DNA of 64,000 bases from Acanthosoma haemorrhoidale (GCA_930367205.1 OV884012.1:49807239-49871238), one strand, 5' to 3'. Numbered from the stretch's first letter, positions 25,630 through 38,440 are shown. Program-made: numbers and translations. The notes: generated by a model not told the origin, from the letters alone.

Positions 25630-25860
25630 GTAGCGAGTATTGGTTTTGTTTATACATATTTGAAGAGTTATGCTATTAAGGAAATACCCTAACTTTCCCA
25701 CAGCTACCTTTTTTGGCCATGCCAATTTCTCATCCCTTAACCCTCTCTTGCTGCCATTCCATGTTCCAATCTTATATTCTTCTTTTTCATGGTCTGCCAC
25801 ACTTCCTTCTTTATTTTGGGTTGAAGATGTGAAATTTATGGGCAGCATTCATCCACCTTC
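25630..25860 (-). pseudogene. Possible LINE endonuclease start (weak)
   Basis: On the minus strand the frame at 25627-25848 includes YKIGTWNGSKRGLRDEKL. The core [KR]-[IV]-G-T-W-N is the signature start of the endonuclease/exonuclease/phosphatase-type domain in many non-LTR retrotransposons (for example RTE types). The downstream catalytic motifs of that domain cannot be followed, so this may be a chance hexapeptide or a very old remnant. Confidence 0.25.
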
Positions 25861-27899
25861 TTCATATGAGTTCTGATAAGTGTATTTAGAATTCGCAGTC
25901 ACCTTGATATTCCACTTCTCTTTCAGAAATCTCTTTCTATGGCAGGTAGCTTATTTTCTTCTACTACCAATGTACTTTCCAAAAAAAAGCATTTGATCCT
26001 CCTCCCCGCGGCCAATGTTGTTTCTTTACTCCAGATGGTTGCGTTCATGGCTATTCATTATTTTCCATCTGTATTGGCTTTATACAGGATATCTTCCTCA
26101 CTCTTTTTAATTATATTCGTCGGATCTCCCTTACCTATCGCAACCAATTACGAAACTCTTCTTACAAAGATGCTTTCTAAAACGGATGAAGCCTGTGAGA
26201 ATAGCTTAAAAATTTTGGAAATCCCTGCTAACAATGACTTTCTACGCCGAAAGCCGACCCCTTAAAGACCACCCCTGATGGTCAGTTAACAGCTTAAGTT
26301 CGTGAAGGGTTCGAATTACATGATGTTGGTTACCATTTGTTCTTTTAGACCCATCTTCGTGATCAGTCGATACGAACCCCATCTTGTTAGCAAGCCAATG
26401 GAGTGATGAAATATTGCCCGCTTATCGCGAATTGTTTAGAATGTTCGAAAGGAACAGCTGGTGGAAGAGAGGCTTGCACGATCATTGAGGGATATACATC
26501 AATACCCATCTCAGATTCATGGTTATTGCTGTCAGAGCTGTTAACAAGCTCTTCAGCTCATGAAGCCACTGCAAAGGTATTGATTTTATTTACTTGATGT
26601 CAAGTATTGTTAGGTATGTAGCGGTGATCGGCAAAGCGTAAAAATCGAGACCAAAGGCTTATCTACCTATGACTAACTGATGTAAACAAGTCATGACCAA
26701 AAATAGTTGTTTATTGATCAATCGAATTATGCTGGAAAATCGGGCTATATTACTGATAAGTATATATAATTTTGAGGCACAAAATCTGCCCCGATAACTG
26801 TAATAACCTCTCAAAAAGAGCCCCCCACCCCCCGAAAATAAAAATTGTAGTAGGTCTACTAGATTAAACCTCTAAAGTAACGGTCAGCAATTATTTTTTT
26901 CGTCCGTTTCAAAGCATTCTCAAACTTTGTGGTCCAAAAAAGAAAAACCTCCCACACAAACTCCATAAACCACACCCCCACCTACCCTACCAGGAAACTA
27001 CCTACTCGACTACCCTAGGCTACCTGCCTTAGTAAAATTTTTCTTTGAAATCAGTCGTACGGAGAAAACACAATTGATACTAACGAAATGAAGTGCATAA
27101 ATACCAAACAAACAGTTTATTTATTAAGACCCTCTCAGGGAAAATGTTACCCGCCAGGCCGCGTCCACGATTACCGTCTGTACGCTTCACCCGCTGAAAC
27201 ATTATTATTTTCTGTCATTTACAATTTTATCAACGTCCGTAGCAAAACATGCTACGGTCCCAGCATTTGGTCACCAATGCACTTCAGTATAAGATAGTTT
27301 CTAATTATTAAATACGGGAAGGGGGGTCCTTAAACTAGTGTTTATCAAGTCATTATCTATATCTTTGAATGTTCTCTTAATCGGTGTCTTCTCGAAAGTC
27401 TCTCCAAACATTCTTGGCTGTATTTCTCAACTCCTTCCCTGCGTCTTCTTGATTAGCTTTCTAATGACTGCAGTTTGCACAGCATTGGTTCACAGCTTAA
27501 TCCTTCCTTTTTTAACTAACAGGCAGCATTATGACCTTCTTCCCAAGTTCTTCTATATGTTTTGAATTGTTGTTTTCCTTGAGATATACTAATGTAAATT
27601 ATAAACACAATTAAATGGATAAGAAGTAAAGCTATTTTACCTTACATTTGATATTCCTTGAGTAACAGCTGAGTAAATTTAATACTAAATTTAAATTTAA
27701 TACTACAGATGTAAATTAATTGTGTATTCTTGGTTTTAGTATATACTGATCATCCACTTTGTACACCCTAGACAAATATACACTTACGTCCATAAGTGGT
27801 GTAAATAAAAAAAAAATTCTAATTCTTGATTAGCTAGTATAATATATTACAGAGATATCTTGTCTGGTGTAATGTGTATATGTTATTTAATAATAATAA
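25861..27899. other. Non-coding stretch, no recognised genes
   Basis: Open frames occur at 25939-26265, 26403-26597, 27088-27297 and 27338-27565, all plus strand. None has a family signature; they are serine/leucine/phenylalanine rich, as random AT-rich frames are. A C run lies at 26821-26833. Confidence 0.35.
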
Positions 27900-27904
27900 T
27901 ATAT

Positions 27905-28234
<330 letters not shown>

Positions 28235-28900
28235 ACTCTAGAGATCTCAGATGAATAAATCACTCACCACTGGTGGTCTAATTGAGGGTTCAAACGCTTT
28301 CGATCCATCGCCATCACTCATTGCCCAGTGGCACGGTGCGGAGCCCAACGATGGATAAAAGACATGGATTATACCCGCTGCCGGACTAGCGATCCTTGAA
28401 ATTACATATCACTTGCGAGTTTGGGCCTCTGATTTAGGGAGTGCCCGGAGTCAGTAGGAGGCAAGAATATACTGTGACATGGAGGGAGTTCATACCACTC
28501 CTCCAGATATCAGGATCATCTTAATCTTTTGATTCTGGACTTCTGAAACTCCTTTTAGACAATTATTTATTTTTAAGTACACTAATTATAATTTTTAATG
28601 TACATTTGTTACGTAAATATATATTGAGTCACCGAACCCCCATGGTTTTCACCGGCCGATCATTTCACTTTGGTTCCCCTTTATGGCCCACCTACATGAT
28701 CAACATGTATACGATCCAAGTCTATTAAGCAATATGTTACGCCGTAAATAAAATTATGTGTGTAGTCTATCACGGCTCCTCTAGGATTGATTGTTTCTTC
28801 ATGCTTATGCTTATGCTATGGGGAACGTCATGCTTATTCAGTTGGCTGCCCCATATTTAGTGACTGGAAGTAAGCATGTACAGAGTTTCACATTTCTTTC
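28235..28900. other. Non-coding, GC-richer at left
   Basis: 28235-28480 is balanced and unique in the window. The rest is AT-rich. No gene was seen. Confidence 0.3.
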
Positions 28901-28914
28901 TATAAAATTTACTT

Positions 28915-29240
28915 CAGGACCTGAGGGTCGGGGACCGTCTTGACTAGGTCTAGCGTGCCCTGCTGGATCGCCTAAGTAAGACGCTCGTTAGAGAAGAGAC
29001 AGATGGAGGATGGCTCCGTGCGCGCGTGTCCATAGCTGGCTGGAGGTGGTGTTTACCCCTGGGTGGGCTCCCCTCCCCGCTCCTGTAATTACGTCCTTCG
29101 AGACAATGCCCCGGGTCTCTGGTCGGTCTCTCAGCCGGCACCTTATCGCCTAAAGTCTCGCAGCTCTTGGCTCAGTCCATTATCGTTCTGTTGATGAGGA
29201 TCCACTCATAATCAGGAGTCGTGGAGCGTAGCCAATGGCA
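28915..29240. other. GC-rich island of unknown function
   Basis: The most GC-rich 300 bp of the window, rich in CG, CCCC and GGGTC words. The minus frame 28950-29141 (63 codons) is arginine/proline/serine rich, as expected from composition alone, and no splice-bounded exon is evident. It could be a CpG-like regulatory element, a repeat fragment or a short unrecognised exon. Confidence 0.3.
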
Positions 29241-29489
29241 GAGGCTAAATAGATCACTGTCCAGTGTTTAACAGGAGAATCGAAATTAAAGGTTAGGGAT
29301 AAAGGATAGCAGTATTTTTTTTCGTGATTGAAAAGTTCTTTTATACTTTAACTACAGTTGGTTTTTGACCAATACTCTTGACTTATTTTTTTTTTTTACT
29401 TTATTAATTAATTCACAACTGTGAAATGGAATCGAAACAGCGTATGTGAATGGCATGTAGGTTAGGGATATCACGATTGCATTATTGCG

Positions 29490-29990
29490 AAAGATATCAA
29501 GTTATACCTCCCCACGATGATCACTTATATGTACTACTGGATGCTGTGGCATTTCTCATTGCATTTATGGGTTTTGGGCGTGTGAACAATTTTTGACCTA
29601 GTCCTATCACAGGATTTTCTTAGGGTGTTAGAGTTCTGCAAGAAGATGGAAATTCATCAGCTCGGTGTGGCCAAGCCTCAGCCTCATTATGCTGCTGGTA
29701 CTTCTTGGACAGCACCTTGGAGTTAGGTGTGTTGCGTTCCTTGAAGTTTCTCAGATAATTTAAGCTTCCGATTCTTTTTTTCTCTGTTGGTTTTCCTCTT
29801 CAGAATTTCTATCTTTAAATTGGGTTTTTAGGAAAGAAGGTAGGTAACAGTATAGGCTAGGCAGTTCGTTCATCAATAGAGGCTTCTTTGGCATCTTTGT
29901 CAGCGTGTTCATTGTTTTCTATTCCAATATGAAAAGGTACCCCAAAATCAGGTAGAAGAAGTATGTTTAGTCCTTCTGAATAGAAAACCT
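29490..29990 (-). mobile_element. LINE remnant with RNase H and ORF2 C-terminus
   Basis: On the minus strand, 29960-29870 translates in one frame to GVPFHIGIENNEHADKDAKE. This fits the end of a LINE RNase H domain (consensus W-V-P-S-H-x-G-I-x-G-N-E-x-A-D-x-x-A-K), with the last catalytic aspartate in the A-D-K. Further on, at about 29700-29635 in another frame, IMRLRLGHTELMNFHLLAEL matches the conserved R-L-R-x-G-H-T-x-L-T/M-x-x-x-L-L block that follows RNase H in I-group elements. Frameshifts and stops separate the pieces. No reverse transcriptase was seen upstream. It is an old fragment of an I/R1/LOA-type or RNase H-bearing Jockey element. Confidence 0.75.
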
Positions 29991-32900
29991 ACAGTTAAAT
30001 TTAGAAATAAATTGTATTTTTCTAAATAAATAAATATATATACATACACATAAAAATAAATAAGATATATATTATAAATGAAAAAAAATACAGGCTTAGA
30101 AAGTTAGGAAATAATATCGAAATGGCACTAATCAGGTCCCCCTAATATTTTGTGCTCTTACTAAATGATTGGAAAAAATCATCTCGGTCACTAAAAATCC
30201 CCTTTGCAACGAAACCACTATTAAAATTATTAGCATTCAATATGTTTTAACCTTAAATATCATAGCTTAATCTTTAAGAGCGTCTGACAAATGAGGTAGC
30301 AACAGCAAGTGAGAAACGAGCTCAGCTCATTATACTATAACCATAAAATATACAGCTGTGCCTTTATTATACCATTAACATTTCAGATCGGATGGATCAT
30401 TTTTATGGCTGTTGTAACATAAAATACAGACAGCTGTAAGACAATCAACCCTTAGCGGTTTGAATGTAGGTGTTGCTAATTTTCCTGACTCCTCTTAGGA
30501 TTTCGAGAAAGGTTCGCCGTTTGTCCGGGGTTTGCTCACCCTTGTATGGGAAAATGAGCATAAGGCAATCACTGTAAGCCAGTGTAAATAACCGAACTGG
30601 CACATGAGAATAATCTGTAAAAATGGATTATTTTATTTCCTAATCATCTGTGCTAAAATATAGTCACAATGGCCAACTATGCAGCAACTAAGAACTAAGA
30701 TTAAATTAACTATTTTTTTTTTAGATTAGCGTACAACAAATAATATTAGTGTAAATTAACAACAAGTTGTTAACATTACACAATTTACAATTTATTGAAT
30801 TAATCAGTATAACCAAAATAGAATGCAAATGCTCTTGGCAAACATAGGATAATTAATGAATGTTGCATCGTTCTCGCAGTCTTGGGGAGCTGGTGCGATC
30901 GAAGGATAATGCATCGACAGCTACATTTCGCACCGTTTGGCTATGAATCAGAATTAATTGAAATTCTGTCGGACACAAACCATGGCAAGCACCTTACACA
31001 AATAACGAGTAAATTGTCAATCACTTTGGGGGACCTGAAAGCCAAGGAACCCGCGTGTTGTTTATCGCAATTACATCGTAAGATCAGAAATGTCTCCGAA
31101 TACACAAGACGCATAGAATTTGAATCCATTATATACTCATAATGAACAATAACATGAAAATGTACTTAAAACATCCACTGTCCAATGAATGCAGGGATGG
31201 ATGTTTCGCTGATGTTTCTATTGTTGATTTTTCAAAAGTAAGACCACTTAAATTTAAATTAAAGTATAATGAATAATAAAACATAATAATAGCCCATATC
31301 TATATTAAATTGCATAAGTTCCGTAATTTTCTTCCAAATTTAAAATCCTTGTTGCCTGACAGACTTCCAACAGACAAAGTCAATAAATATTGTGTTCGGA
31401 ATTTGAACTCTTTCAGTGTTTTACATAGAGAGGTGATATTTTTCACGCATGTTTCATTTCGTGCCCCCATGGTGTTAAAAACAAAATCAGCCCTATAGTA
31501 AATTAGAACGTGTCCTAATTAAATAATTAATGGGTAATTTACAAAAAAAATCTATAAATTTTAGTAGGGTATACAATTAAATATCTTCTCGCCTGATTTA
31601 TAATATGTAATTTTTATTTTAACTGGAACTACCCAGTCATTAAAATCGTGTACGAAACTATCTCAAGTGGTAATTTTTTTTGGAGACATAATATTGCTCA
31701 TGGTTGTTTTGTATTATGTCCTGTAGCTTCTAAAAACTAAATTAATCCCATAAAAAAAATACGTTTAATTATAACAAATCAGTTAGTTATTATGTAATGA
31801 ATAGATCTTTTATTTTCTAGTATATTGTGTAGGGTATCGAATTAACGATCTCGATATGCTGATCTAGAATATGTTGAGTCTTAAGTGGACTGCTACTCCA
31901 ATAAAAGTTTTTTTTTTAATAACAAAAATAAAATTTGTAAAATTTGTGCGTCCATCAAAATTACTGTGGGTAAACAAGTCATGTTATTCTTATTACAACC
32001 CACCCACAACCACCATCCCAACATCAAAGATATAATAATAGAATGCTGTGATACTATAATAAATGAAATAGTATTTGTTTTTTGATACATTTTTATATCG
32101 AATCAGATTTAATGACAGCTTCTCGGCATGACAACTCTGGGCTCAAGTACCCAATGTTTGTGTTTACATGAATAATAATAAACTAAGAATAATAGAAGTA
32201 AAGATAGCATATTAATCTAATAAATATTTAAGACTTGAGTCACTTTATAAAAACCGTTTTAAATTTCTAAGAGCAATTGTTTTGCAGTGAAACGTACCTC
32301 TGCATAAACTGATGTTGTTAGTATATTTCAAACAAATGCACCTTAAGTAATGACAAGAATAAATTTGAAAAGGAAATTTATACAAAGCAGTTATTAATTG
32401 CGGGGTTTGTGATGAACGATGTTAAGAGATTAGGAAACAAGAGCTATCTACCGGATGCCTCTGTAAACTCTACAATCTCTCAAACGAATCTCTTCGCTTT
32501 TCAATACTATTTTTATTACAATATAATTTTTATAACTACTCCATTAAAATTCAAGGAATTTAAAATTTTCATGAAGTTTAAAATTTCAGTTTTCACTTGT
32601 TTTCTCCACTTTTTTTTGTTCACTTCTATCTATGCACATCACAGTACAGAATATTAATGATTGATCCCATAAACACATAAATAAACAGTCTAATAAACAA
32701 TAAAATAAACAGATAAAAAACACAAAACGTTTTTACCATCTCCCTTTACCAAATTATTTTTGTTTTCTTGAGTCGTGTTTACACAAAATAGGTTGTTTCG
32801 CTAATAAATATTTATTTTTATTATGAATGCACACTTCAATGCACACAATTCACCAAGGTACTTCAAGACGATCAGAGCCGCTCTACTTCTTTTCTGTTAC

Positions 32901-33023
32901 TGACAGTGCAAAATGATCCACGGTTTATTTGCTGAAGACTCTCCACAATGTTCATATTTTTCAATTTGGAGAATATATACTTTGTAAATAATGTGTTTTA
33001 ATCGAATTATGTTATTCGTTTAG
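29991..33023. other. AT-rich non-coding stretch
   Basis: About 3 kb without shared repeats. The frame at 30882-31142 (86 codons, plus) is the least AT-biased and has an almost complementary open frame, but I recognise no domain. T run at 31909-31917. Confidence 0.4.
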
Positions 33024-33306
33024 CTGGCAATGGCCAGTTCCTCTAATCATGTGCTCGTCGTCAGCATCGCCTGGCTCGTATCCGGTGACGGGGCTGACGG
33101 AGGAGCGTAGGGGACTTCCAAGGACTTCGCTTCCTTTTTCGCACGTAAGGGAGGTGACAACCATGTGGATTTGGAAGGTCTCTGGGGTATCTGTACATAC
33201 TGTACGAATGAGCGAGTGAATGAAAATTGTAAATATGCTATGAATGAGAACATTTATCTCAATTACTTATTACCTAATAAGGCAGATTGTAATTTTAGCA
33301 CAATAA
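33024..33306 (+). mobile_element. Jockey-A copy 5 (3' untranslated region)
   Basis: Plus-strand fragment beginning CTGGCAATGGCCAGTTCCTC, passing CGTAGGGGACTTCC near 33107 and GAATGAGCGAGTGAATG near 33204. It ends in GGCAGATTGTAATTTTAGCA and CAATAAAG, the family's polyadenylation-type terminus. It is entirely non-coding, with a few deletions compared with copy 4. Copy 9 at 60701 is the closest relative in orientation and length. Confidence 0.85.
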
Positions 33307-33990
33307 AGATTTTACTATGCTTTTGTTTCACTTAATGTGGGTCCTATTACGATCGGCCAGATAGTTTCAGATAACAAGACACTATTCAGATAACGTGTGA
33401 AATCGTAGAAAATGTGAAACTATTTGAGAAAAAACAATAATGAATAGCCAAATTGAGAAGGCGGATGGATAAATAGAAGAACCAAAAGTCTCGACTGAAG
33501 GCTGAACAGGAAGCGCAAGGTGATGCGAGTAAGCATTACGAAATTCGTACAGTTTTATGTTTGAACAGTCAAATTTTGAAACTTGTCATAATCATAATAT
33601 CCAAGAACTTTTCAGTATCAAACACATGCAAACTGTAGCACAACTTCAGTCTTTTTTTTTTTTTAGTCTCATGATCTATCTTGAGAATGATACCCGTGCA
33701 AGATGCGGTAAAAGTAAAAACTACATTAAAAGATTAAATTTATCGGTGTGATGAATGGTCATTGATTGCAATACATGAAATTTCCCAATGAAATAATTAA
33801 CGTATTTCTAATAGGTCGAACACTGCCCAAGTATGATATTACCACTCTATAACTGCTGAGTGTGATATCTACAGCGTTTGTAGTACAAATATTATAATTA
33901 TGAGAATATAATTGACAATTATTTTATCCATTACAGCCAGCGAAAGGCAAGTGCAAGTATGCATGACTCGAGGTACGTAGGAATGGTGTT
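33307..33990. other. AT-rich non-coding stretch, nothing recognised
   Basis: T run at 33652-33664. No open frame of interest. Confidence 0.4.
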
Positions 33991-33994
33991 TTCA

Positions 33995-34440
33995 GACACC
34001 ACCGAGAAGCCACTAAGTTTATTTATTTCACAACACCAGCCAATAAATCGGCAGAGCCATTGCCAGGCAGAAGACTATGGTTGACGGATACTCCATCTTG
34101 GTATTAACATGTTGCAGAGGTTTACGAGGGCCCGTGCTTTAATTGCAGCCCAGAACCAGCCCTACAGGGAGATATGATCGAGCAACACAATAAATACACC
34201 GCAGGGCCATGCGCGCGGCTAAATCACCGAGCTGCTTCGAGAAACGTGCGGATTTTCTTGATTCTTTTTTTTCTCTATCTTCCTTCTTCTCCTCGTCGTC
34301 GTCGCCATCTTACTTCGACTAACAGTAGTTAATTGCCGTGGAAAATAAATCATCAGCTTAGAAAGAGCCAGAAAAATGGCTTCTTCCCATCCACTTGGGT
34401 TCTCACAGGCCTCTTCAGCAATAGAATCGTTGAATTCTTA
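33995..34440. other. GC-richer island (candidate conserved non-coding DNA)
   Basis: Balanced, unique sequence with words such as CCATGCGCGCGGC near 34210 and CGTCGTCGTCGCC near 34293. No open frame exceeds a few dozen codons. Composition alone suggests selection against AT drift, but function is unproven. Confidence 0.25.
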
Positions 34441-35047
34441 TCTCAATCAATCTCTCATCTCTAATTGAAAACTGCAATCGATGTTTATAGTTATGATATG
34501 TAAGTCTGTATAATAAACAATCAACAACCTCCCATTAAACTGTTCTAGAGAAAATACTTAGATCCATAAGGAAGGAAATGCACTAAGGAAGAATGATCAA
34601 GGGCACAAAAACACAAAAGTAGTGATTTTACTAGAAAATTTCTCCCCTGTACAGCTCCCATTAATATTCTCAAGTGGGGGAGGGATGAAAACTAATTGTA
34701 AATGGAAGTTCTATGGAAAGATGACGTTATTAATATACAAGTATTTATTCCTTTTATAAACATGGTTTTATTCGTTCAATGATAGAAGATCCAGGCTCCT
34801 TACTACCGTAAGAGCAGCCTGGATACTATGTAGTGGTACTGGTGTAAAAATGATTTAGGGTGCATTATAAAAGGTTTTAGCGAGGTGATGATAATTCATT
34901 ATAACCAAAATATGTTTCTTATTTTCCATCAGTTTGTAATTAATTTGGCTCTAGCAATTATTGTTTGAACTATCATAACAACCTATACCTGACAATTGAA
35001 AAGATATTTTCAAGTTTTAGCTACTACAGTACTGTAATCTTTTTTGG
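34441..35047. other. AT-rich non-coding stretch, nothing recognised
   Basis: No repeats shared with the window and no open frame of note. Confidence 0.4.
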
Positions 35048-35380
35048 AAGCCTCTTTTTTTTTTTTTTTTTATCTTTATTTACATTTAACTGGGGATCGG
35101 TGTCTGTTTACAGCTTCCATATATAGACACATATCCCAAGGGCCTACCTCCCGTCAAAGTAAAGTGAAAAGGGTATTTCTTTGTAGTGGCACTCCTTGTT
35201 TTAGTGCCATTGGCCGGCGGGTAGGGAAGGGTCGCTATTGATAAATTTCTCTGGGCCTGTTCCAAACTGGGACGTTATTACTTCTTATTTGTCTCTGGGC
35301 CTCTCGGATCTTCCCGAGGGCTTAGGCTGCCTACCAAGGCTCTCATGTCCCGTTTATGAATATCATGCCAACTACCATCT
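35048..35380 (-). mobile_element. Poly(A)-tailed retrosequence, 3' end on minus strand
   Basis: Read on the minus strand, GC-richer sequence ends in AAATAAAGAT followed by a pure A tract (T17-T18 on the plus strand at about 35054-35071). A polyadenylation hexamer directly before an A tail is the signature of a reverse-transcribed RNA: a LINE 3' end, a SINE or a processed pseudogene. No protein match could be made in the body. The right boundary, taken where composition drops, is approximate, and no target-site duplication was found. Confidence 0.5.
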
Positions 35381-36059
35381 GAAAATCCATAACTAATTAT
35401 TCGTACAAAGGATTAATCAAATAAACAGCTGGAACGTAAACGGAAAGACTGAAATAAATAGATAAAAATGAATGTAATTATATAACATTAAAATTATGTG
35501 TTACCTTATCAATAATAGTCTATAGTGATACAGAGTATGATTTAAACAAACAACATGAATGAAAAAGGTGAATGACAAATTAACAAAACCAGTTTTGTTT
35601 TTGTTTTTTTTGGTTTTTTTCTTAGCTCTTTAATTATAAGATTAAGGATGAGGGAAAAATAAAGGAATATTTGGGTTGAGTGGATCCTTGTACTAGGAGT
35701 ACTTGCTTGAAGGTGGTGTGAGAGAATTAAGGAGTGTGGGAAGCCTCGGTAGAGGTTGATTGTTGCGGTGCAGTGGTGAGAGTCCACTGGTGGCTGGGCC
35801 TAGAGTCTCTCTAGGCATGTAGTGCCGTCTTATTTAGTTGGATAGCAGTGTTGGGTGCCCGTTAGAGGCTTGTTGTTGGTTGGCCAAGCGCCGTGATGTC
35901 CACCATTTGGTAATATATCAATATTACAAAGCGTAAAAGAGCGTGAAAAGTTGCGGGAATGTATTCAAATAGAAAATATGTAATTAAAAATAATAATAAA
36001 AAGATAAAACTAATGATAAAGGTGAATTTTTAAATGGGAGGAAGATAAAGAACTGCTAA
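35381..36059. other. Non-coding, partly GC-richer
   Basis: 35640-35920 is balanced and contains a minus frame (35542-35787) I cannot assign. It lies just 3' (minus sense) of LINE-E copy 1 and might belong to it. Confidence 0.3.
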
Positions 36060-36290
36060 AGTATGTAAGATTTGGAGAATTCATGAATAACGACTATTGG
36101 TGGAAATAGAAGTCCAAAAGTGTCCGAGGCACAGATCAATCAAAGGAAGCAGATTTGTGAGATGGGAAATACAGGATCGAGAATTGCGAGATTTGAATTT
36201 GAGGTTGTGAAGGTAATGAGGCTTTATAGTCATGATAGAACTGAAGAGTGATACATGTATAATTGAAATGGAAAAGGGATGCAACCACTC
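36060..36290 (-). mobile_element. LINE-E copy 1: ORF2 C-terminal remnant
   Basis: Minus strand 36284-36081 keeps an open frame with SIMTIKPHYLHNLKFKSRNS then RSCISHLTNLLPL. The nucleotide sequence aligns with the plus-strand segment at 55235-55420 (shared words CTATCATGACTA, CCTGTATTTCCCA, CACAAATCT) and with 47030-47225 minus. The best-preserved copy, at 55 kb, shows this is the region before the final ...DRSFL...LW end of a LINE ORF2. It is dead. Confidence 0.6.
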
Positions 36291-37480
36291 TCGTGAAAAT
36301 TTTTCTTATACTACCAGTTGTGCGCGAAAAGATTTGCTTAGAAACAGCTTTACATAATCTTTTGTCTCTTTGAATTTCTCCCTGTGTTAACTACGATAGC
36401 TATGATGAGCTTTCAGGTCAAAGCTATGATATTTAAAAAAAAATATTGAAAATTTAACATCTAAGCTGTTATCACACAACCACATCCACTGTTTTCTAGG
36501 TCTAGTTGTGAATAAATAGACGTTATGGCAGAAAACAAAAAAAAACATATGTTGTAATGAAGAACCCACAAAACGAAATTCAAGTTTATATTACAAAAAA
36601 TAAAGTTTTGTTCTTTAAAGAAATCGAATCATAAATCAAGTTGCAAAAAGTGTAGCTAATTTGTTGAAAAAAAAATCTTTCGTCAGCGAATTAGGTGGTT
36701 CAACAAATAAACCTTATTATTTATATTGCTGGTTGATAAGGTGCCCCAAGTACAACGCACTACTTCGAAGTATTTCATCTAGCGGCATATGAGCTCTTTC
36801 TACGATCTACATCATCACACTGAGATCAGCCTGGAGATGATTACGAACAAAATCGAATACGAAATGGAGAATTTTATGTTTCAAACGGGACGGTGTACAG
36901 CTTAGTTCATCGACTACACATGTATATATTTATATAAAAAATTTTGATTTTGTTGTATATTTGATTCGGAGATTTATCCCTACAAGCTGTTACAGTCCTT
37001 ACAAGATACCAGTTTATACATTCCATTTGAGCAAGTCATTGGGTGCTTTGAGGCTTACTTATCATGTGAGACATTGCTGATATAGGTTATTTCTTTGATG
37101 TTACGATCGCGATTATAACCTTTTATGAAATGAAAGGACTATGGTAGAATGAAATGAGAGACAGATGAGGTTTAGTTCATTGATACCGTTGCACATTCCA
37201 ATAAGTATTTTTAATTTGACTTTATTTATTTTTGTCGATATGTGAATTGTTAACAATCTTTCAGAAATATAGTATAAGTAAGTAAGTAGTAAGTTTATAT
37301 TCAAGTTGTTTTAAGTAAACTAGTAGGTATGCTCCACCTAGGTAGTCAAAATGTAAAAAAAGTTATTAATTGTAGTGTGATTTCGTTTGTATTTTCACAT
37401 CCACAGAGTAATGTTGAACAAACCAGCTAAATTTAAGGCAATATTACTTGCTAAATAGGAAGGGAAAGAGTTAAGGCGGA
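36291..37480. other. AT-rich non-coding stretch, nothing recognised
   Basis: No shared repeats, and open frames below 70 codons without resemblance. Confidence 0.4.
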
Positions 37481-37484
37481 TTTG

Positions 37485-37750
37485 AAGAAACATTTAGGTC
37501 GAATTTGCATTTATGGCCGGTGGCTGAATGCGCATTGCACCTAGTACCTTGCCGGTAATAAACATGTAAGCTCGCTGCAGCCGTGTGAGACAAAGCAGCT
37601 AATAACACGCTCACTTAACGGCTTGTCTTCAAAGGGCCTTTGAGTTGACTGTCAACCATTTGTTTTAATATTCAAAGGTCTCTGCGTGGGCCTAATTTAA
37701 CTACACGAGTGAGCGAAGCCTCCTCGTCATCTATGCAGGTGATAACTACA
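37485..37750. promoter_or_regulatory. GC-richer island with TCF-like motif pair (candidate cis-element)
   Basis: CAAAGGGCCTTTG at 37630-37642 is an inverted pair of CAAAGG cores one base apart; a third CAAAGG lies at 37673-37678. Between them TTGACTGTCAA (37644-37654) contains CTGTCA, a homothorax/Meis-type half site. CAAAGG is the core bound by TCF/pangolin HMG proteins. The block is less AT-rich than its surroundings and lacks open frames. Motif matches this short occur by chance, so this is only a candidate enhancer. Confidence 0.22.
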
Positions 37751-38199
37751 AACTTTCCAGGCTAAAGAATAGAGTTATTGAATCGTAGAAACAAGAAATT
37801 TTAAACAAAAATTTTATCGACTGAAGAGCAACGCAGCATTTAACTAAACGAAGCCCAGGGACGACCTTATTATCAGTTTGCCTGTAACAGTGATCTGAGG
37901 GCTAATAGCTACTGACGTACCACGTCTACTGGTGACCAAGGCAGTTATATGGTATACTCATATGGCCAATTTCGGGTGAAAATAAGTAGTATTGTTTTAT
38001 TGGTTTTACTTGGTATAAGTCATAACAAATGTCAAGGATCTTCAAAAGATTCTGGAACGCCTAATGATGGAAAGAGAAATATCTTGACCTGGCCATCAAT
38101 GATGTACAATCAGATCTGAAGAAGATGAACAAGAACTAGAAGATTAACGAACAAACATACACGTAATAACCTGTGGAGGATTTTTTAAAAGAATTATTG
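37751..38199. other. Non-coding stretch, nothing recognised
   Basis: Moderate AT content, no repeats or open frames of note. Confidence 0.35.
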
Positions 38200-38440
38200 C
38201 CGCTATCACTGAGTAGAAAAGATGTAATAAAAATTTTTCTCGACAAAGTTACATTTCTCGGATAACTAAAAACAATCTTCACTTTTGGACTTTGGTGTGG
38301 GAAAAAGCCTTCCCGAAATCCTGTACTAAGGAGGGCAAGAGAACTCACCGGGTTACTCAATGTACTATCTGGGTATAAAAATGGATAGGTATCTCCATTT
38401 CCCTACCCATTTTAGTAACAAAATAGAAAAAGTACTTGTA
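38200..38440 (+). mobile_element. LINE-H copy 1: reverse transcriptase thumb remnant
   Basis: The segment 38333-38434 is about 90% identical to 38691-38802 of the next copy, reading GGAGGGCAAGAGAACTCACC, then CTCAATGTACTATCTGGG. Upstream, KDVIKIFLDKVTFLG can be read near 38219, compatible with the stretch before the Y-L-G-I-K motif of a LINE reverse transcriptase. Frames are broken. It is separated from copy 2 by 250 bp of unrelated AT-rich DNA. Confidence 0.6.

Noticed and set aside
25939..26265. 108-codon frame
   Set aside because: Hydrophobic, serine-rich, random-looking; no homology recalled. The minus strand may hold an old LINE 5' part but cannot be followed.
30882..31142. 86-codon frame with balanced composition
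   Set aside because: An antisense frame is equally open and no motif is recognisable. Kept as unassigned, not called a gene.
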